Assembly (NCBI RefSeq): GCF_016219575.1
Contig: NZ_JACRMG010000028.1
Coordinates: 141,911-205,910, forward strand
Origin: Bradyrhizobium sp.
GTDB lineage: Bacteria > Pseudomonadota > Alphaproteobacteria > Rhizobiales > Xanthobacteraceae
DNA length: 64,000 nt
Direction: 5' to 3'
Shown: positions 42,729 through 52,213 of the stretch, in pieces
Layout: each line of letters begins with the position of its first letter
Numbering within the stretch: position 1 is the stretch's first letter
Position numbers and translations under genes: made by a program
The notes under the pieces: generated by a model
What the model saw: only the letters and a program-made list of their open reading frames with translations
Databases searched by the model: none
Told to the model about the DNA's origin: nothing

Positions 42729-44640
42729 ACCGGCCTTGGCCTGGAATTTCGAAACCGATACCACGCTGATCCGCGTTCTGGCGCAGAATGCCGAAGTCTT
42801 TCCCGATCGTGTCGCGATGCGCGAGAAAGACAAGGGCATCTGGAATCAGACGACGTGGCAGCAGCTGCTCGAGATCGTGCTTTGCTGCGCCGCTGGTCTC
42901 GAAGAACTGGATTTCAAGGCGGGCGACGTCATGCTGGTGCTGGGCGACAACCGCCCTCGGCTCTACGCGGGGATGCTGGCCGCTGGCGCCCTCGGTGGGT
43001 ACGCGATGCCGGCCTTCCCCGATGCAACCCTCGATGAAATTCGCCACTTCGTTCATGAGGCGGGCGCGCGTTTCGCGCTGGCCGAAGACCAGGAACAAGT
43101 GGACAAAATACTCGATCTGCGCGAGCAAGGCGCGACGATCGAGCATATTATCTACGACGATCCGCGTGGACTGGCCGCTTACGCCAATCCAGGCCTGATC
43201 TCATGGGACACGCTTCAGGCAAAGGGCGCGGAGCTAGTCATCCGCAACCCCAATCTCCGAAACGAGCTGATCGCCCGCGCGCAGCCCGAGGGCCCGGCCG
43301 TGTTCGTGCATTCCTCCGGGAGCACCGGCAAGCCCAAGGGGGTGGTGCTGTCGCATCGTAACCTGTTGGCCGGCGTTCGAAATGCCTATCGAGGCGGAGC
43401 GTTCCAGTTCGGCGAGAGCATTCTGGCCTATCTGCCGATGGCCTGGGTTGGCGACTTCGCGGTGACGATGGGCGCCGGAATCGCCCTGCACTTCACGATC
43501 AATATTCCAGAGCGGCAGGAGACCGTGCTGCAAAACCTGCGCGAGATTGCGCCGACTTTCTATCTGGCCGCACCGCGCAGCTGGGACAATCTATTGACCA
43601 CCATCCAGGTGCGCATGGAAGATTCCTCGTGGCTGAAGAGGCTGGTCTACAAGTTTTTTATGGCGTTGGCCATTTCAGCCGAAAAACGCAAGCTCGAAGG
43701 CGGTCAGCCGACACTCAAGCAGTGGTTGTTGAGCCCAATAGGCGAGTGGCTGGTCTATGGACCGATCAAGGACCAATTCGGCCTGACCCGGCTGCGTGGC
43801 GCCTTCACCGGCGGTGAAGCGATGGGCGAGGATACGTTCGTCTTTTACCGCGCGCTCGGCATCAAATTGCGCCAACTCTATGGCCAGACTGAAACCAGTG
43901 CCTACAATGCCATCCAGGATCTCAACGAGGTAAGGCTCCACACCGTCGGACGTCCCCTGCCGGGCGTCGATATCCGGATAAGCGACGCCGGCGAAATCCT
44001 GGTCCGCTCGGGCAGCGTGTTCAGCGGATACTTCAAGCAGGACGAGGCCACGCGCGAAAGCCTCGAAGACGGCTGGTTACACACCGGAGATGCAGGTTAC
44101 CTCGAACCTGACGGGCACCTCGTGGTGCTGGGGCGCCTGTCGGACATCGTGCACACCGCGAAGGGCGAGCGCTATATTCCCAACTATATTGAGAACCGGC
44201 TCAAGTTCAGTCCGTACATTAAGGATGCTGCGGTACTCGGAAGCGGCCGCGATACGCTGTCAGCCATTATTTGCATCGACAAGGAAGCTGTCGGCCTTTG
44301 GGCCGAACTGCGCGGCATTTCCTACATCTCCTATGCCGACCTGTCGCAGAAGCCGCAGGTCATCGCCCTGATCGCCGCCGCGGTGAAGCACGTTAACAGT
44401 GCACTGCCGCACGGCTTGCAGTTGCGGAAATTCGTCTGCCTGCACAAGGAATTCGATGCCGACGACGGCGAAATCACCAGAACCCGAAAGATTCGACGTA
44501 ACGTCGTGGAGGAGCGCTACAAACCGATCATCGACGCCATCTACGGGCATCAAAACACAGTGCTGATGAAGGCAAAGGTCAGCTACGAGTCAGGCGAAGT
44601 CGGCGTCATCGAACGCACACTGTCGGTACAGGAGGCCTGA
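42715..44640 (+). CDS. Long-chain-type AMP-forming acyl-CoA ligase inside the ABC operon
   Basis: 641 residues from ATG 42715 (ggggg upstream; GTG 42709 possible), overlapping the LivG-like gene. ANL motifs: VFVHSSGSTGKPKGVVLSHRNL, LYGQTETSAYNA, DGWLHTGDAGYLEPDGHLVVLGRLSDIVHTAKGERYIPNYIENRLK. The long insert after the P-loop region and the length are those of long-chain fatty acyl-CoA synthetases. Translation-coupled placement between ATPase and permease genes suggests that the imported acid is activated as it enters. The four other ligases in the island would serve intermediates or related acids. Confidence 0.9.
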   Translation: MSRAEPALAWNFETDTTLIRVLAQNAEVFPDRVAMREKDKGIWNQTTWQQLLEIVLCCAAGLEELDFKAGDVMLVLGDNRPRLYAGMLAAGALGGYAMPAFPDATLDEIRHFVHEAGARFALAEDQEQVDKILDLREQGATIEHIIYDDPRGLAAYANPGLISWDTLQAKGAELVIRNPNLRNELIARAQPEGPAVFVHSSGSTGKPKGVVLSHRNLLAGVRNAYRGGAFQFGESILAYLPMAWVGDFAVTMGAGIALHFTINIPERQETVLQNLREIAPTFYLAAPRSWDNLLTTIQVRMEDSSWLKRLVYKFFMALAISAEKRKLEGGQPTLKQWLLSPIGEWLVYGPIKDQFGLTRLRGAFTGGEAMGEDTFVFYRALGIKLRQLYGQTETSAYNAIQDLNEVRLHTVGRPLPGVDIRISDAGEILVRSGSVFSGYFKQDEATRESLEDGWLHTGDAGYLEPDGHLVVLGRLSDIVHTAKGERYIPNYIENRLKFSPYIKDAAVLGSGRDTLSAIICIDKEAVGLWAELRGISYISYADLSQKPQVIALIAAAVKHVNSALPHGLQLRKFVCLHKEFDADDGEITRTRKIRRNVVEERYKPIIDAIYGHQNTVLMKAKVSYESGEVGVIERTLSVQEA

Positions 44641-44643
44641 AGA

Positions 44644-45531
44644 ATGGACGCGATATCGTTGATGGAATCTGCTGCCAACGGCGCGCTTATTGGCTTGATG
44701 TATTCACTTGTCGCGATGGGAATCGTCCTGATCTACAAATCGTCATCGGTGCCTAATCTTGCACAGGGCTCGATGACGATGCTGGCCGCTTATGTCCTGC
44801 TCGCGTTCGCCAACAGCGCGGGCGCACCGATCTGGGCCGCGATTTCGCTGGCGATCATAACAATGTTCATCATCGGAATGGCCATCGAACGGGTGGCGCT
44901 GCGGCGCCTCGCCGGCCGCCCCATCATCATGATCCTGATGATGACGCTTGGCCTGGAGATTTTCCTGCGAGCCGGCTCGATGACCATTTGGGGCGGTACC
45001 ACGCGACCCATGAATCTGGGCATCAGCGATGCCCCGCTTTTTCTCGGTCCATTATTGATCAATCGTGCTTACGCTTTTGGAGCGGTGGTCACAATTGCGA
45101 TGTTCGGTTTTTTCGTGCTGTTCTTCCGGAGCCGGATGGGTGTGGTTTTGCGTGCGATTTCCGATGATTATACGGCGGCCTGGTCGGTCGGCATTTCGGT
45201 CGAGCGCGGCGTCGCGCTGTCTTGGGCCATGTCGGCGGTGGTCGCGACGATTGCCGGTGTGCTCTGGAGTTCGGTACAGGGCGTCGATCAATCGCTCGCG
45301 CAACTGCTGCTCAAGGGCGTGACCGTAGCCGTTTTGGGCGGACTGGACAGTATAGGAGGCGCGTTGCTCGCCGGCGTCCTGCTCGGCGTCGTCGAGGGAA
45401 TTGCATCCAGCGTTCTCGATCCCCTGTTGGGTGGCGCGAGTCGCGATCTTGTCGATGCGGCAATGCTGATCCTGACCATCTTGATCCGACCGCACGGACT
45501 TTTCGGTCGCCACGACATCGAGAGGGTCTAG
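44644..45531 (+). CDS. ABC transporter permease, LivH-like
   Basis: 295 residues, very hydrophobic, about eight membrane segments. LivH signatures: LMYSLVAMGIVLIYKSSSVPNLAQGSMTMLAAY near the N-terminus, and GGLDSIGGALLAGVLLGVVEGI in the cytoplasmic coupling region. It begins 3 bp after the ligase stop. It forms half of the inner-membrane channel. Confidence 0.93.
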   Translation: MDAISLMESAANGALIGLMYSLVAMGIVLIYKSSSVPNLAQGSMTMLAAYVLLAFANSAGAPIWAAISLAIITMFIIGMAIERVALRRLAGRPIIMILMMTLGLEIFLRAGSMTIWGGTTRPMNLGISDAPLFLGPLLINRAYAFGAVVTIAMFGFFVLFFRSRMGVVLRAISDDYTAAWSVGISVERGVALSWAMSAVVATIAGVLWSSVQGVDQSLAQLLLKGVTVAVLGGLDSIGGALLAGVLLGVVEGIASSVLDPLLGGASRDLVDAAMLILTILIRPHGLFGRHDIERV

Positions 45532-45535
45532 GATC

Positions 45536-46609
45536 ATGCTATTCCGTCAAGCCGGGATTTTTCATACGGATTACAGCGCCGACCGCGCACTGTTTCCGAT
45601 CCCCGCCGATCGATGGATGATTGGTATTCTGCTATTGCTGGCGCTGGCCGCGCCGATCTACATGAACACGCTTTATCTCAGCAGTTACTTGCTGCCTTGG
45701 CTTGTCTGGACTGCGGGCGCGCTCGGTCTCAATTTGATCCTCGGATGGGCGGGGCAATTTCATTTGGGCTACGCAGCGGTGATGGGAATCGGCGCCTACG
45801 CCGCGGTTCATGCCACAAGGGCGGGCATACCGTGGGAGATTGCCATCGTCCTCGCGGGAATAACAGCAGCGGTTATCGGAAGTGTGTTCGCTTTTGCCGC
45901 ACTGCGCGTGAAAGGCCTGTATCTGGCGCTCAGCACGCTCGCCTTGCAGTTCGTGATGGACTGGACGATTTCGCACGTACCCGCGATCAGCGGCGGCACA
46001 CAGGCCACGTTGCAGGCACCTGACATCCGCCTGCTGGGCTGGGCTGTCACCTCCGATGCAGGACTCTATTACGTCGCCCTCGTCTGGTGCGTGCTGGTTA
46101 CGTCCTTCATGCTCAATCTGCGGCGCACCGCGCTCGGCCGCGCTCTGGTCGCTGTTCGGGAGAAAGATTACGCAGCCGCGGTCATCGGCGTGAACAGCTT
46201 CTACTTCAAACTGGTGGCGTTCGCGACATCCTCGTTCATCGGTGGCGTGAGCGGAGCCATCCTGATCGGTACATTTTACCATGCCGTAACCCCCGAGCAG
46301 TTTTCCGTCGACGTCTCAATTCAGGCGTTGGCGATGGTCATCGTGGGCGGGCTGGGCAGCATCATCGGCAGTTATTTCGGCGCCGCGTTCATTCTGCTGA
46401 TGCCGGGCGTTATGAACAGTTTCATCTCCTGGGCGGCAACCAAGTTCGGGTTCTCGCTGGGTATCGAAACTCTGGCTCATCTACCCCAAGCTTTCTATGG
46501 CGCGCTTATTATCGGGTTTCTCCTGATTGAACCGCTGGGGCTTGGGAAGATCTACAACAACATTCGGGACTATCTTCTGGTATGGCCTTTCGGCTACACG
46601 AAGAAATAG
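45536..46609 (+). CDS. ABC transporter permease, LivM-like
   Basis: 357 residues with about nine or ten hydrophobic segments. LivM marks: GLNLILGWAGQFHLGYAAVMGIGAYAAV, LRVKGLYLALSTLALQF and MVIVGGLGSIIGSYFGAAFI. Starts 4 bp after the LivH-like gene. Second half of the channel. Confidence 0.93.
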   Translation: MLFRQAGIFHTDYSADRALFPIPADRWMIGILLLLALAAPIYMNTLYLSSYLLPWLVWTAGALGLNLILGWAGQFHLGYAAVMGIGAYAAVHATRAGIPWEIAIVLAGITAAVIGSVFAFAALRVKGLYLALSTLALQFVMDWTISHVPAISGGTQATLQAPDIRLLGWAVTSDAGLYYVALVWCVLVTSFMLNLRRTALGRALVAVREKDYAAAVIGVNSFYFKLVAFATSSFIGGVSGAILIGTFYHAVTPEQFSVDVSIQALAMVIVGGLGSIIGSYFGAAFILLMPGVMNSFISWAATKFGFSLGIETLAHLPQAFYGALIIGFLLIEPLGLGKIYNNIRDYLLVWPFGYTKK

Positions 46610-46626
46610 CGGGAAGCACGAACGCC

Positions 46627-47433
46627 ATGAATGCACCCATTGCCGCTAAGATACTGTCCCTCAACAATATTGAGGTCGTCTACGACCACGTTTCGCTTGC
46701 GATCAAAGGTGTTTCGATCGATGTGCCCGAGGGCGGAATGGTGGCCCTGCTCGGCGCCAATGGCGCGGGAAAGAGTACGACGCTGAAATCGATCAGCGGT
46801 TTGCTCACGGCCGAGCGGGGCGAGGTGCGGCGGGGCGAATTGCAGTTCCGCGGCCAAAGCCTTGGCGGCCTGATGCCGCAGGACCGCGTCAAGCTGGGGA
46901 TCGCCCACGTGCTCGAAGGGCGTCGGGTGTTCGAACATCTCACGCCCGACGAAAACTTGATCGCGGCTTCGGCGTTGCATAGCCGCCAGGACATGAACCG
47001 CAACAAGGACCGGGTTTACAGTTATTTCCCACGTCTGCACGAGCGCCGGACCGTCGCGTCGGGTTATCTCTCCGGCGGCGAACAGCAAATGCTCGCAATC
47101 GGCCGTGCTCTGATGACCCAGCCAAAACTATTGATGCTCGACGAACCCAGCCTGGGACTGGCTCCTTTTCTCGTGGCTGAGATCTTCCAGATCCTCGGCC
47201 GCATCAACCGCGATGAAGGACTTTCGATATTGCTGGTTGAGCAGAACGCCATTGCCGCGCTCGAAATTGTCTCCCACGGCTATCTGATCGAAAGCGGTCG
47301 CATCGTGATGCACGACAGTGCGGCTGCATTGAAGAAAAATCCCGACATTCAGGAATTTTACCTGGGAGGCGCGCAAAACAAGAATTTTCGTGACATCAAA
47401 CATTATAGCCGGCGGAAACGTTGGCTGACCTGA
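46627..47433 (+). CDS. ABC transporter ATP-binding protein, LivF-like
   Basis: 268 residues from ATG 46627; the frame extends back into the LivM gene (46582). Walker A GANGAGKST, signature LSGGEQQMLAIGRALM, Walker B LLMLDEPSLGLAP and H-loop region LLVEQNAIAAL. LivF pattern, with the short C-terminus of that type. Works with the LivG-like ATPase. Confidence 0.93.
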   Translation: MNAPIAAKILSLNNIEVVYDHVSLAIKGVSIDVPEGGMVALLGANGAGKSTTLKSISGLLTAERGEVRRGELQFRGQSLGGLMPQDRVKLGIAHVLEGRRVFEHLTPDENLIAASALHSRQDMNRNKDRVYSYFPRLHERRTVASGYLSGGEQQMLAIGRALMTQPKLLMLDEPSLGLAPFLVAEIFQILGRINRDEGLSILLVEQNAIAALEIVSHGYLIESGRIVMHDSAAALKKNPDIQEFYLGGAQNKNFRDIKHYSRRKRWLT

Positions 47434-47520
47434 CGATCACCAGATGTGCGTCGTTCGATAAAGCTGGGATGATTAAGAATTTCCTGAGTTCGCTCAGTCA
47501 ACCAAGGAAGGATCGCTAAA

Positions 47521-48768
47521 ATGAGATTACTATCTATACTAGGCGGACTAGCGTTGGCGCTGCTCAACGTCGTGCCGGCAGCCGCGGCCGATCCTGTGCG
47601 CTTCGCGCTGTGCTATGACCTGAGCAAGGCCTATACGTTCGTCACGCCGCAGATTGCCCAAGCTGTGCGCGACTATGCCGACCTTCTCAATGCGAAGGGA
47701 GGTCTCGAAGGCCATCCGATCGAAATTATCGTGCAGGACCACGGCAACGAGCCGCAGCGCGGCATCGAATGCTACGAACGCTTGAAGCGCGAAGGCGTGA
47801 TGGTGTTCGACATGTTGTCGACGCCGGTATCGCGCGCGGTCCTTCCGCGCATTATGAAGGATGGCAACATCCTGATCCAGTCACTGGTCGGTCGAGGGGA
47901 TGCGGTCGATGGCAACGTGTTCAAATGGGTATTTCCGATCGGGCCGACCTACTGGGGTCAGGCCGCCAATGACATTGAATACATCAAACAAAAGTCCGGC
48001 GGAAATCTGAAGGGCGTCAAGGTCGCGTTCTTTTATATCGATTATCCGTTCGGACAGGAACCGATCGGTATTCTGAAGACGCTGGCGCAGAAGGAGGGTT
48101 TCGAGTTGCAGCTCGTGCCGTATCCGCTGCCGGGCAACGATCAGGCCTCGGCATGGACGCAGATCCGTCGTCTTAACCCCGACTGGATTGTGAGCTGGAG
48201 CCTGTCGAATATGCATGTGATCGCATCGCGCGAGATGAAGCGCAATGGGATCTCGATTGAAAAGTATATCGCTGTTAATTGGCTCAACGAGGTCGATATC
48301 AAGAATATTGGACCCGATGTCGCTAAGGGATTGAAACGCGGCACCAACGTCGCCGGCGGCTCATATCAGCCGTTGGTTCAGCAGATTATCAAGGAGCTTT
48401 ACGACAGGGGCAAAGGCAACGGTGATCGCAAATTTACCGAGGACGTCTATTACAACACTGGTCTTGCGATCTACTCGATCGCATTCGAAGGCGCACGGCT
48501 TGCGATCAAGAATGGCGGCTGGCCGCTAACACCCGATAAAATTAAGACTGGTCTTGAGAGTCTGAAAAATTACGATGCTAACGGGCTGATTGCACCTATT
48601 ACAGTCACGGCACAGGATCATGGCGGCGGCGGCAAGACACGCATTGAAATGTGGGATGGAGAGAAATGGGTTGCACAAACCGATTGGATCGCTGGCTTTC
48701 AAGACGAGGTTTGGAGCGTAGTGAAGGAACAGTCGGCGGACTTCGCCAAATCTGAGACGCAAAAATGA
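47521..48768 (+). CDS. Periplasmic substrate-binding protein of the ABC importer (LivK-type)
   Basis: 415 residues. Signal peptide MRLLSILGGLALALLNVVPAAAA with cleavage expected near residue 23. The mature part is a periplasmic-binding-protein type 1 fold (RFALCYDLSKAYTFVTPQIAQAVRDYADLLNAKGGLEGHPIE...). It lacks the conserved amino-acid-binding features I would look for in true LivJ/LivK proteins and resembles those linked to aromatic or alicyclic acid uptake. It is the last gene of the importer operon, 87 bp after the LivF-like gene, and defines the substrate. Confidence 0.9.
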   Translation: MRLLSILGGLALALLNVVPAAAADPVRFALCYDLSKAYTFVTPQIAQAVRDYADLLNAKGGLEGHPIEIIVQDHGNEPQRGIECYERLKREGVMVFDMLSTPVSRAVLPRIMKDGNILIQSLVGRGDAVDGNVFKWVFPIGPTYWGQAANDIEYIKQKSGGNLKGVKVAFFYIDYPFGQEPIGILKTLAQKEGFELQLVPYPLPGNDQASAWTQIRRLNPDWIVSWSLSNMHVIASREMKRNGISIEKYIAVNWLNEVDIKNIGPDVAKGLKRGTNVAGGSYQPLVQQIIKELYDRGKGNGDRKFTEDVYYNTGLAIYSIAFEGARLAIKNGGWPLTPDKIKTGLESLKNYDANGLIAPITVTAQDHGGGGKTRIEMWDGEKWVAQTDWIAGFQDEVWSVVKEQSADFAKSETQK

Positions 48769-48777
48769 ACTGTCTCT

Positions 48778-48811
48778 GGCCGGCGAAGTCGATTTACCGA
48801 CGTTGCCGGCC
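48778..48811 (+). terminator. Hairpin after the importer operon
   Basis: ggccggcgaagtcg (48778-48791) pairs with cgacgttgccggcc (48798-48811) at 12 of 14 positions, loop of 6 nt, 10 bp after the binding-protein stop. No T tract follows, so it is a likely transcript-end hairpin rather than a classical terminator. Confidence 0.5.
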
Positions 48812-49086
48812 AAGTTGGCGCTGATTCCATTCCATTGCAAATATCTCCGATGCCGTCCGCCTGCGGCATATAGCTAGCCAGCTCTGCGTTTCGATCCGCC
48901 ATGTACCAGCTTCGGCCACTGGTGGATTGCCCTGCCCGCCTACCAAAATATAAGACTCAGGACTTAATAGGCGAGCCGGGGTACGAGATGCATTTCTCGG
49001 GCTTTATTTGCGAACCCTCTGGCGCCTGCGGAGAACGAACTTATCTCGATTAGCTTAGTCGACCTGCAAAGGAGACGACACGAGTC
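48812..49086. other. Intergenic region before the BVMO gene
   Basis: About 275 bp with no credible gene and no copy of the YCTAACA dyad. A ribosome site (aaaggaga) lies near 49069-49076. A promoter for the monooxygenase is presumed here. Confidence 0.45.
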
Positions 49087-50835
49087 ATGATTGCCGACAA
49101 CACAACGCGACAAGAGCGCCCAGGCGAAATGGGAGCGGTTTTCGACGCTGTTATCGTGGGTGCGGGCTTTGCCGGGATGTACATGCTGCATCGCCTGCGC
49201 GGGCTTAGCTTCTCGGCACGGGTCTTCGAGGCCGGCAGTGGCGTGGGTGGCACCTGGTATTGGAACCGCTATCCAGGTGCACGCTGCGACGTCGAGAGTA
49301 TGCAGTACTCATTCTCCTTCTCCGAGGAGCTGGACCAGGAGTGGAACTGGTCGGAGAAATACGCGCCGCAGGCCGAGATCCTTTCCTACGCCAACCACGT
49401 TGCCGATCGTTTCGACCTGCGCCGGGATATCGTGTTCGACACGCGTGTCACCGCGGCGACGTTCGACGAAGACGCCGGGTGCTGGCTGATCGAGACCAAC
49501 CGCGGCGACAGGGTTTTGGCCAGATTCTGCATCATGGCGGTCGGCTGCCTGTCGGCACCGAACCGGCCAAACTTCAGGGGCATGAAGAACTTTCGCGGTC
49601 CGATCTACCACACCGGCGAATGGCCGCATGAAGGCGTCGACTTTACAGGATTGCGGGTCGGCGTGATCGGCACCGGCTCCTCGGCGATTCAGTCGATCCC
49701 AATCATCGCGCAGCAGGCGGCGCACCTCACGGTATTCCAGCGCACGGCGACGTGGTCCGTGCCGGCGCGCAACGAGAGCCTGACGTCTGAATATTTGCAG
49801 GCGGCCAAGGCGGATTATCCGGCGTTGCGGGCCAAGGCACGCGGACGCCCGACCGGCTTCTATTTTCCTTTCAACATGAAGCCGGCGCTGGAGGCTGCAC
49901 CCGAAGAGCGCGAACGGCAATACGAGGAAGCCTGGACCCGCGGCGGCCTGCCCTTCCTCGGCGCCTTCGGCGATCTGCTGTTCGAGAAGGCCGCCAACGA
50001 CACCATCGCCGACTTCGCCCGCCGCAAGATTCGCGGCATCGTGAAGGACCCGGCGACGGCCGACCTGCTGTGTCCGGACAACGTGTTCGGCTGCAAGCGG
50101 CTCTGCGTCGATACTTCCTACTTCGAGACCTACAATCTGGAGCACGTCAAACTGGTCGACGTGTCCAAGACGCCGATCGAACGCTTCACGCCTGACGGCA
50201 TCGAGGTCGACGGGGTCGCGTATCCACTGGACACCGCCGTCTGCGCCACCGGCTTTGCCGCGATGACGGGTTCGTTCGACAAGATTGCGATCACCGGCCG
50301 CAAAGGTTTGACGCTGGCCGAGAAGTGGCGCGCCGGCCCGCGCGCCTACCTCGGGATCGCCTCCGCCGGCTTCCCCAATTTGTTCACGATCACCGGTCCC
50401 GGTAGTCCCTCAGTGCTCGCCAGCATGATCCAGGCGATTGAGCAGCATGTCGACTGGCTGGCCGACTGCATGGCCCACATGCGCGACGTCGGGGCCGCGA
50501 CCATCGAGCCGAAGCGCGAGGACGAGGACGCCTGGGTCGAGCACGTCACTGACGTATCGACTGTTTCGCTGCGATCGACCTGCAGCTCCTGGTATGTCGG
50601 CACCAACATCCCCGGCCGGCCGCGCGTCTTCATGCCGTATATCGGCGGCTTCCCGGTCTATGTGCAGAAATGCAACGAGGTGATGAGTGCCGGCTTCGAT
50701 GGCTTTGTGCTGGAAGGCGCACCGGCCAGCAACGCGGCGCCCCAGGTGCGCTACACCGAGCGCTGGCGGGTGCCGATCGACATCGACGTCATTTCACCGG
50801 CCGCCGTCGCCGCCAAACGTGTCCCAGTAGTCTGA
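49087..50835 (+). CDS. Flavin-dependent Baeyer-Villiger monooxygenase
   Basis: 582 residues. Two Rossmann motifs, GAGFAG (25-30) for FAD and GTGSSA (195-200) for NADPH, flank the type I BVMO fingerprint FRGPIYHTGEWP (169-180). The block GVGGTWYWNRYPGARCDVES is typical of cyclohexanone/cyclopentadecanone/steroid monooxygenases. It inserts oxygen next to a ketone, giving an ester or lactone. It is a monocistronic gene between the importer and a minus-strand hydrolase. It has no dyad operator upstream, so it may be regulated differently. GC content appears higher than in flanking genes. Confidence 0.93.
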   Translation: MIADNTTRQERPGEMGAVFDAVIVGAGFAGMYMLHRLRGLSFSARVFEAGSGVGGTWYWNRYPGARCDVESMQYSFSFSEELDQEWNWSEKYAPQAEILSYANHVADRFDLRRDIVFDTRVTAATFDEDAGCWLIETNRGDRVLARFCIMAVGCLSAPNRPNFRGMKNFRGPIYHTGEWPHEGVDFTGLRVGVIGTGSSAIQSIPIIAQQAAHLTVFQRTATWSVPARNESLTSEYLQAAKADYPALRAKARGRPTGFYFPFNMKPALEAAPEERERQYEEAWTRGGLPFLGAFGDLLFEKAANDTIADFARRKIRGIVKDPATADLLCPDNVFGCKRLCVDTSYFETYNLEHVKLVDVSKTPIERFTPDGIEVDGVAYPLDTAVCATGFAAMTGSFDKIAITGRKGLTLAEKWRAGPRAYLGIASAGFPNLFTITGPGSPSVLASMIQAIEQHVDWLADCMAHMRDVGAATIEPKREDEDAWVEHVTDVSTVSLRSTCSSWYVGTNIPGRPRVFMPYIGGFPVYVQKCNEVMSAGFDGFVLEGAPASNAAPQVRYTERWRVPIDIDVISPAAVAAKRVPVV

Positions 50836-51078
50836 AGAGTGATCAACACATGGCTGTTATGTGGGTTGGAAGCAGTTATCGTCAATGTCCACTTTTCCGC
50901 GATTGATTCCCGGGTCGTCTCCGTGATTTCCAATGGAATGGCGCCGCATGTTTTCCGCTGAACAACCGATGCTTGGCGCCACGATCCAGTCGCGCGCAAT
51001 CACGTTGGGCGGCCTCATGGCAATCGTCGCGCCGGCGCAACAGTAAAATCGCTCAATCGATCCGCGGCGATAGCCACG
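50836..51078. other. Intergenic gap
   Basis: 243 bp between the BVMO and the convergent hydrolase gene; I see no gene, strong hairpin or dyad site in it. Confidence 0.4.
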
Positions 51079-51975
51079 CTAGGAATTATCAAACTCACTC
51101 ATAATCAGCCGAGATAGTGCTTCTGGCCGTTCCATTGGAAGAAAATGGCTATTCTCCGGAAAATTGAATACGCGAGTTTGAGGTGCAAGTTCGACAATCT
51201 TCTTCGCATCGACATCACTTACAGTGCTAAATCGCGAGCCGTAGGCCAACAGTAACTTGCCTTTGTAACGTGGAAGAATGTCCCAAAAATCGGTCGTCGC
51301 GGCCTGGAAGGTTGCAGCTTCCCAGGATGGATTACACGCCAGCCGGATTTGATCGTTAGCTAGGAATACCAACCCACCCTCAAGATAATCTTCAAGAAAT
51401 CCGTCTTGCCAAGTGGCGAACATTGCTTTCTTTGCATAAGACTCGCGGATCTCCGGCAGGGACGCCCATGTCGATCGGCGCTTGCGCGCCTGGATTGCAA
51501 TATCGAAGTCCACGATGCGCCCCTCCCGCCGCTCGCTCGCAACTCGATACGCCCTCTCGAACGGGACAAATGACGGCTCGAGCAAGCCCACCCCGAGCAC
51601 CAAGTCTGGCCGTCGGGCCGCCAGCATCACACTGACGGTTGCACCGATCGAATGACCCACGAGGAAGGCAGGCTCCTTGTAAACGCCAAGAAGCTCCTCA
51701 AGATCCAATTCATAGGTCTCCCAACTTGTTAGCCTTTCCGGAATTGCTGGCAATGTGGTGCGTCCATGTCCACGCGCGTCGGACGCGACGACACGGAAGC
51801 TTGCTGATAGCTGCTCCAGAAAGCGTCGATACGTTTCCGCATTGAAGCCGGTCGCATGTGCGAAATGCAGAAGCGGAGCGCAGCTATTCACGTTGTCCGA
51901 CGTCAACGTCGCAATTTTGCCAACCCTAGAAGCGATCATTCTCAAATTGCCCGTCCTGCGCTCTTTTGATCCCAC
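51079..51975 (-). CDS. Alpha/beta hydrolase
   Basis: 298 residues from GTG 51975, or 286 from ATG 51939. Signatures: HFAHATGFNAETY, DARGHGRTTLP, nucleophile elbow GHSIGA, and catalytic His in FPENSHFLPMERPEAL. Its position next to a Baeyer-Villiger monooxygenase suggests an esterase or lactonase that opens the BVMO product, but the genes are convergent and not co-transcribed. Codon usage is less GC-biased than in the BVMO gene. Confidence 0.82.
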   Translation of the reverse strand: MGSKERRTGNLRMIASRVGKIATLTSDNVNSCAPLLHFAHATGFNAETYRRFLEQLSASFRVVASDARGHGRTTLPAIPERLTSWETYELDLEELLGVYKEPAFLVGHSIGATVSVMLAARRPDLVLGVGLLEPSFVPFERAYRVASERREGRIVDFDIAIQARKRRSTWASLPEIRESYAKKAMFATWQDGFLEDYLEGGLVFLANDQIRLACNPSWEAATFQAATTDFWDILPRYKGKLLLAYGSRFSTVSDVDAKKIVELAPQTRVFNFPENSHFLPMERPEALSRLIMSEFDNS

Positions 51976-52213
51976 TCGTCGGCCGCACGATCTACACTCG
52001 CGGGTTGCGCCATGAGCAGCCGTAGCTGAGCCTGAAGGATCGCCAGATCGTCTATCGTGAAGTCAACCCACATGGCTGCTTAAACATCATCAGCTTTGCG
52101 GCGGAGCTTCTTTAAGCTGACGCGCGCTTCGGGGCATAACTGCTTACACAGAAGCGATGATTGGCCACAATCATTGATATCCGTCAAAACAACTTTTTCA
52201 TTAACCATTGTTC
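51976..52213. other. Intergenic gap
   Basis: About 240 bp without a credible gene on either strand. A short ORF at 52080-52271 overlaps the hydratase 3' end and has no features. Confidence 0.4.
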
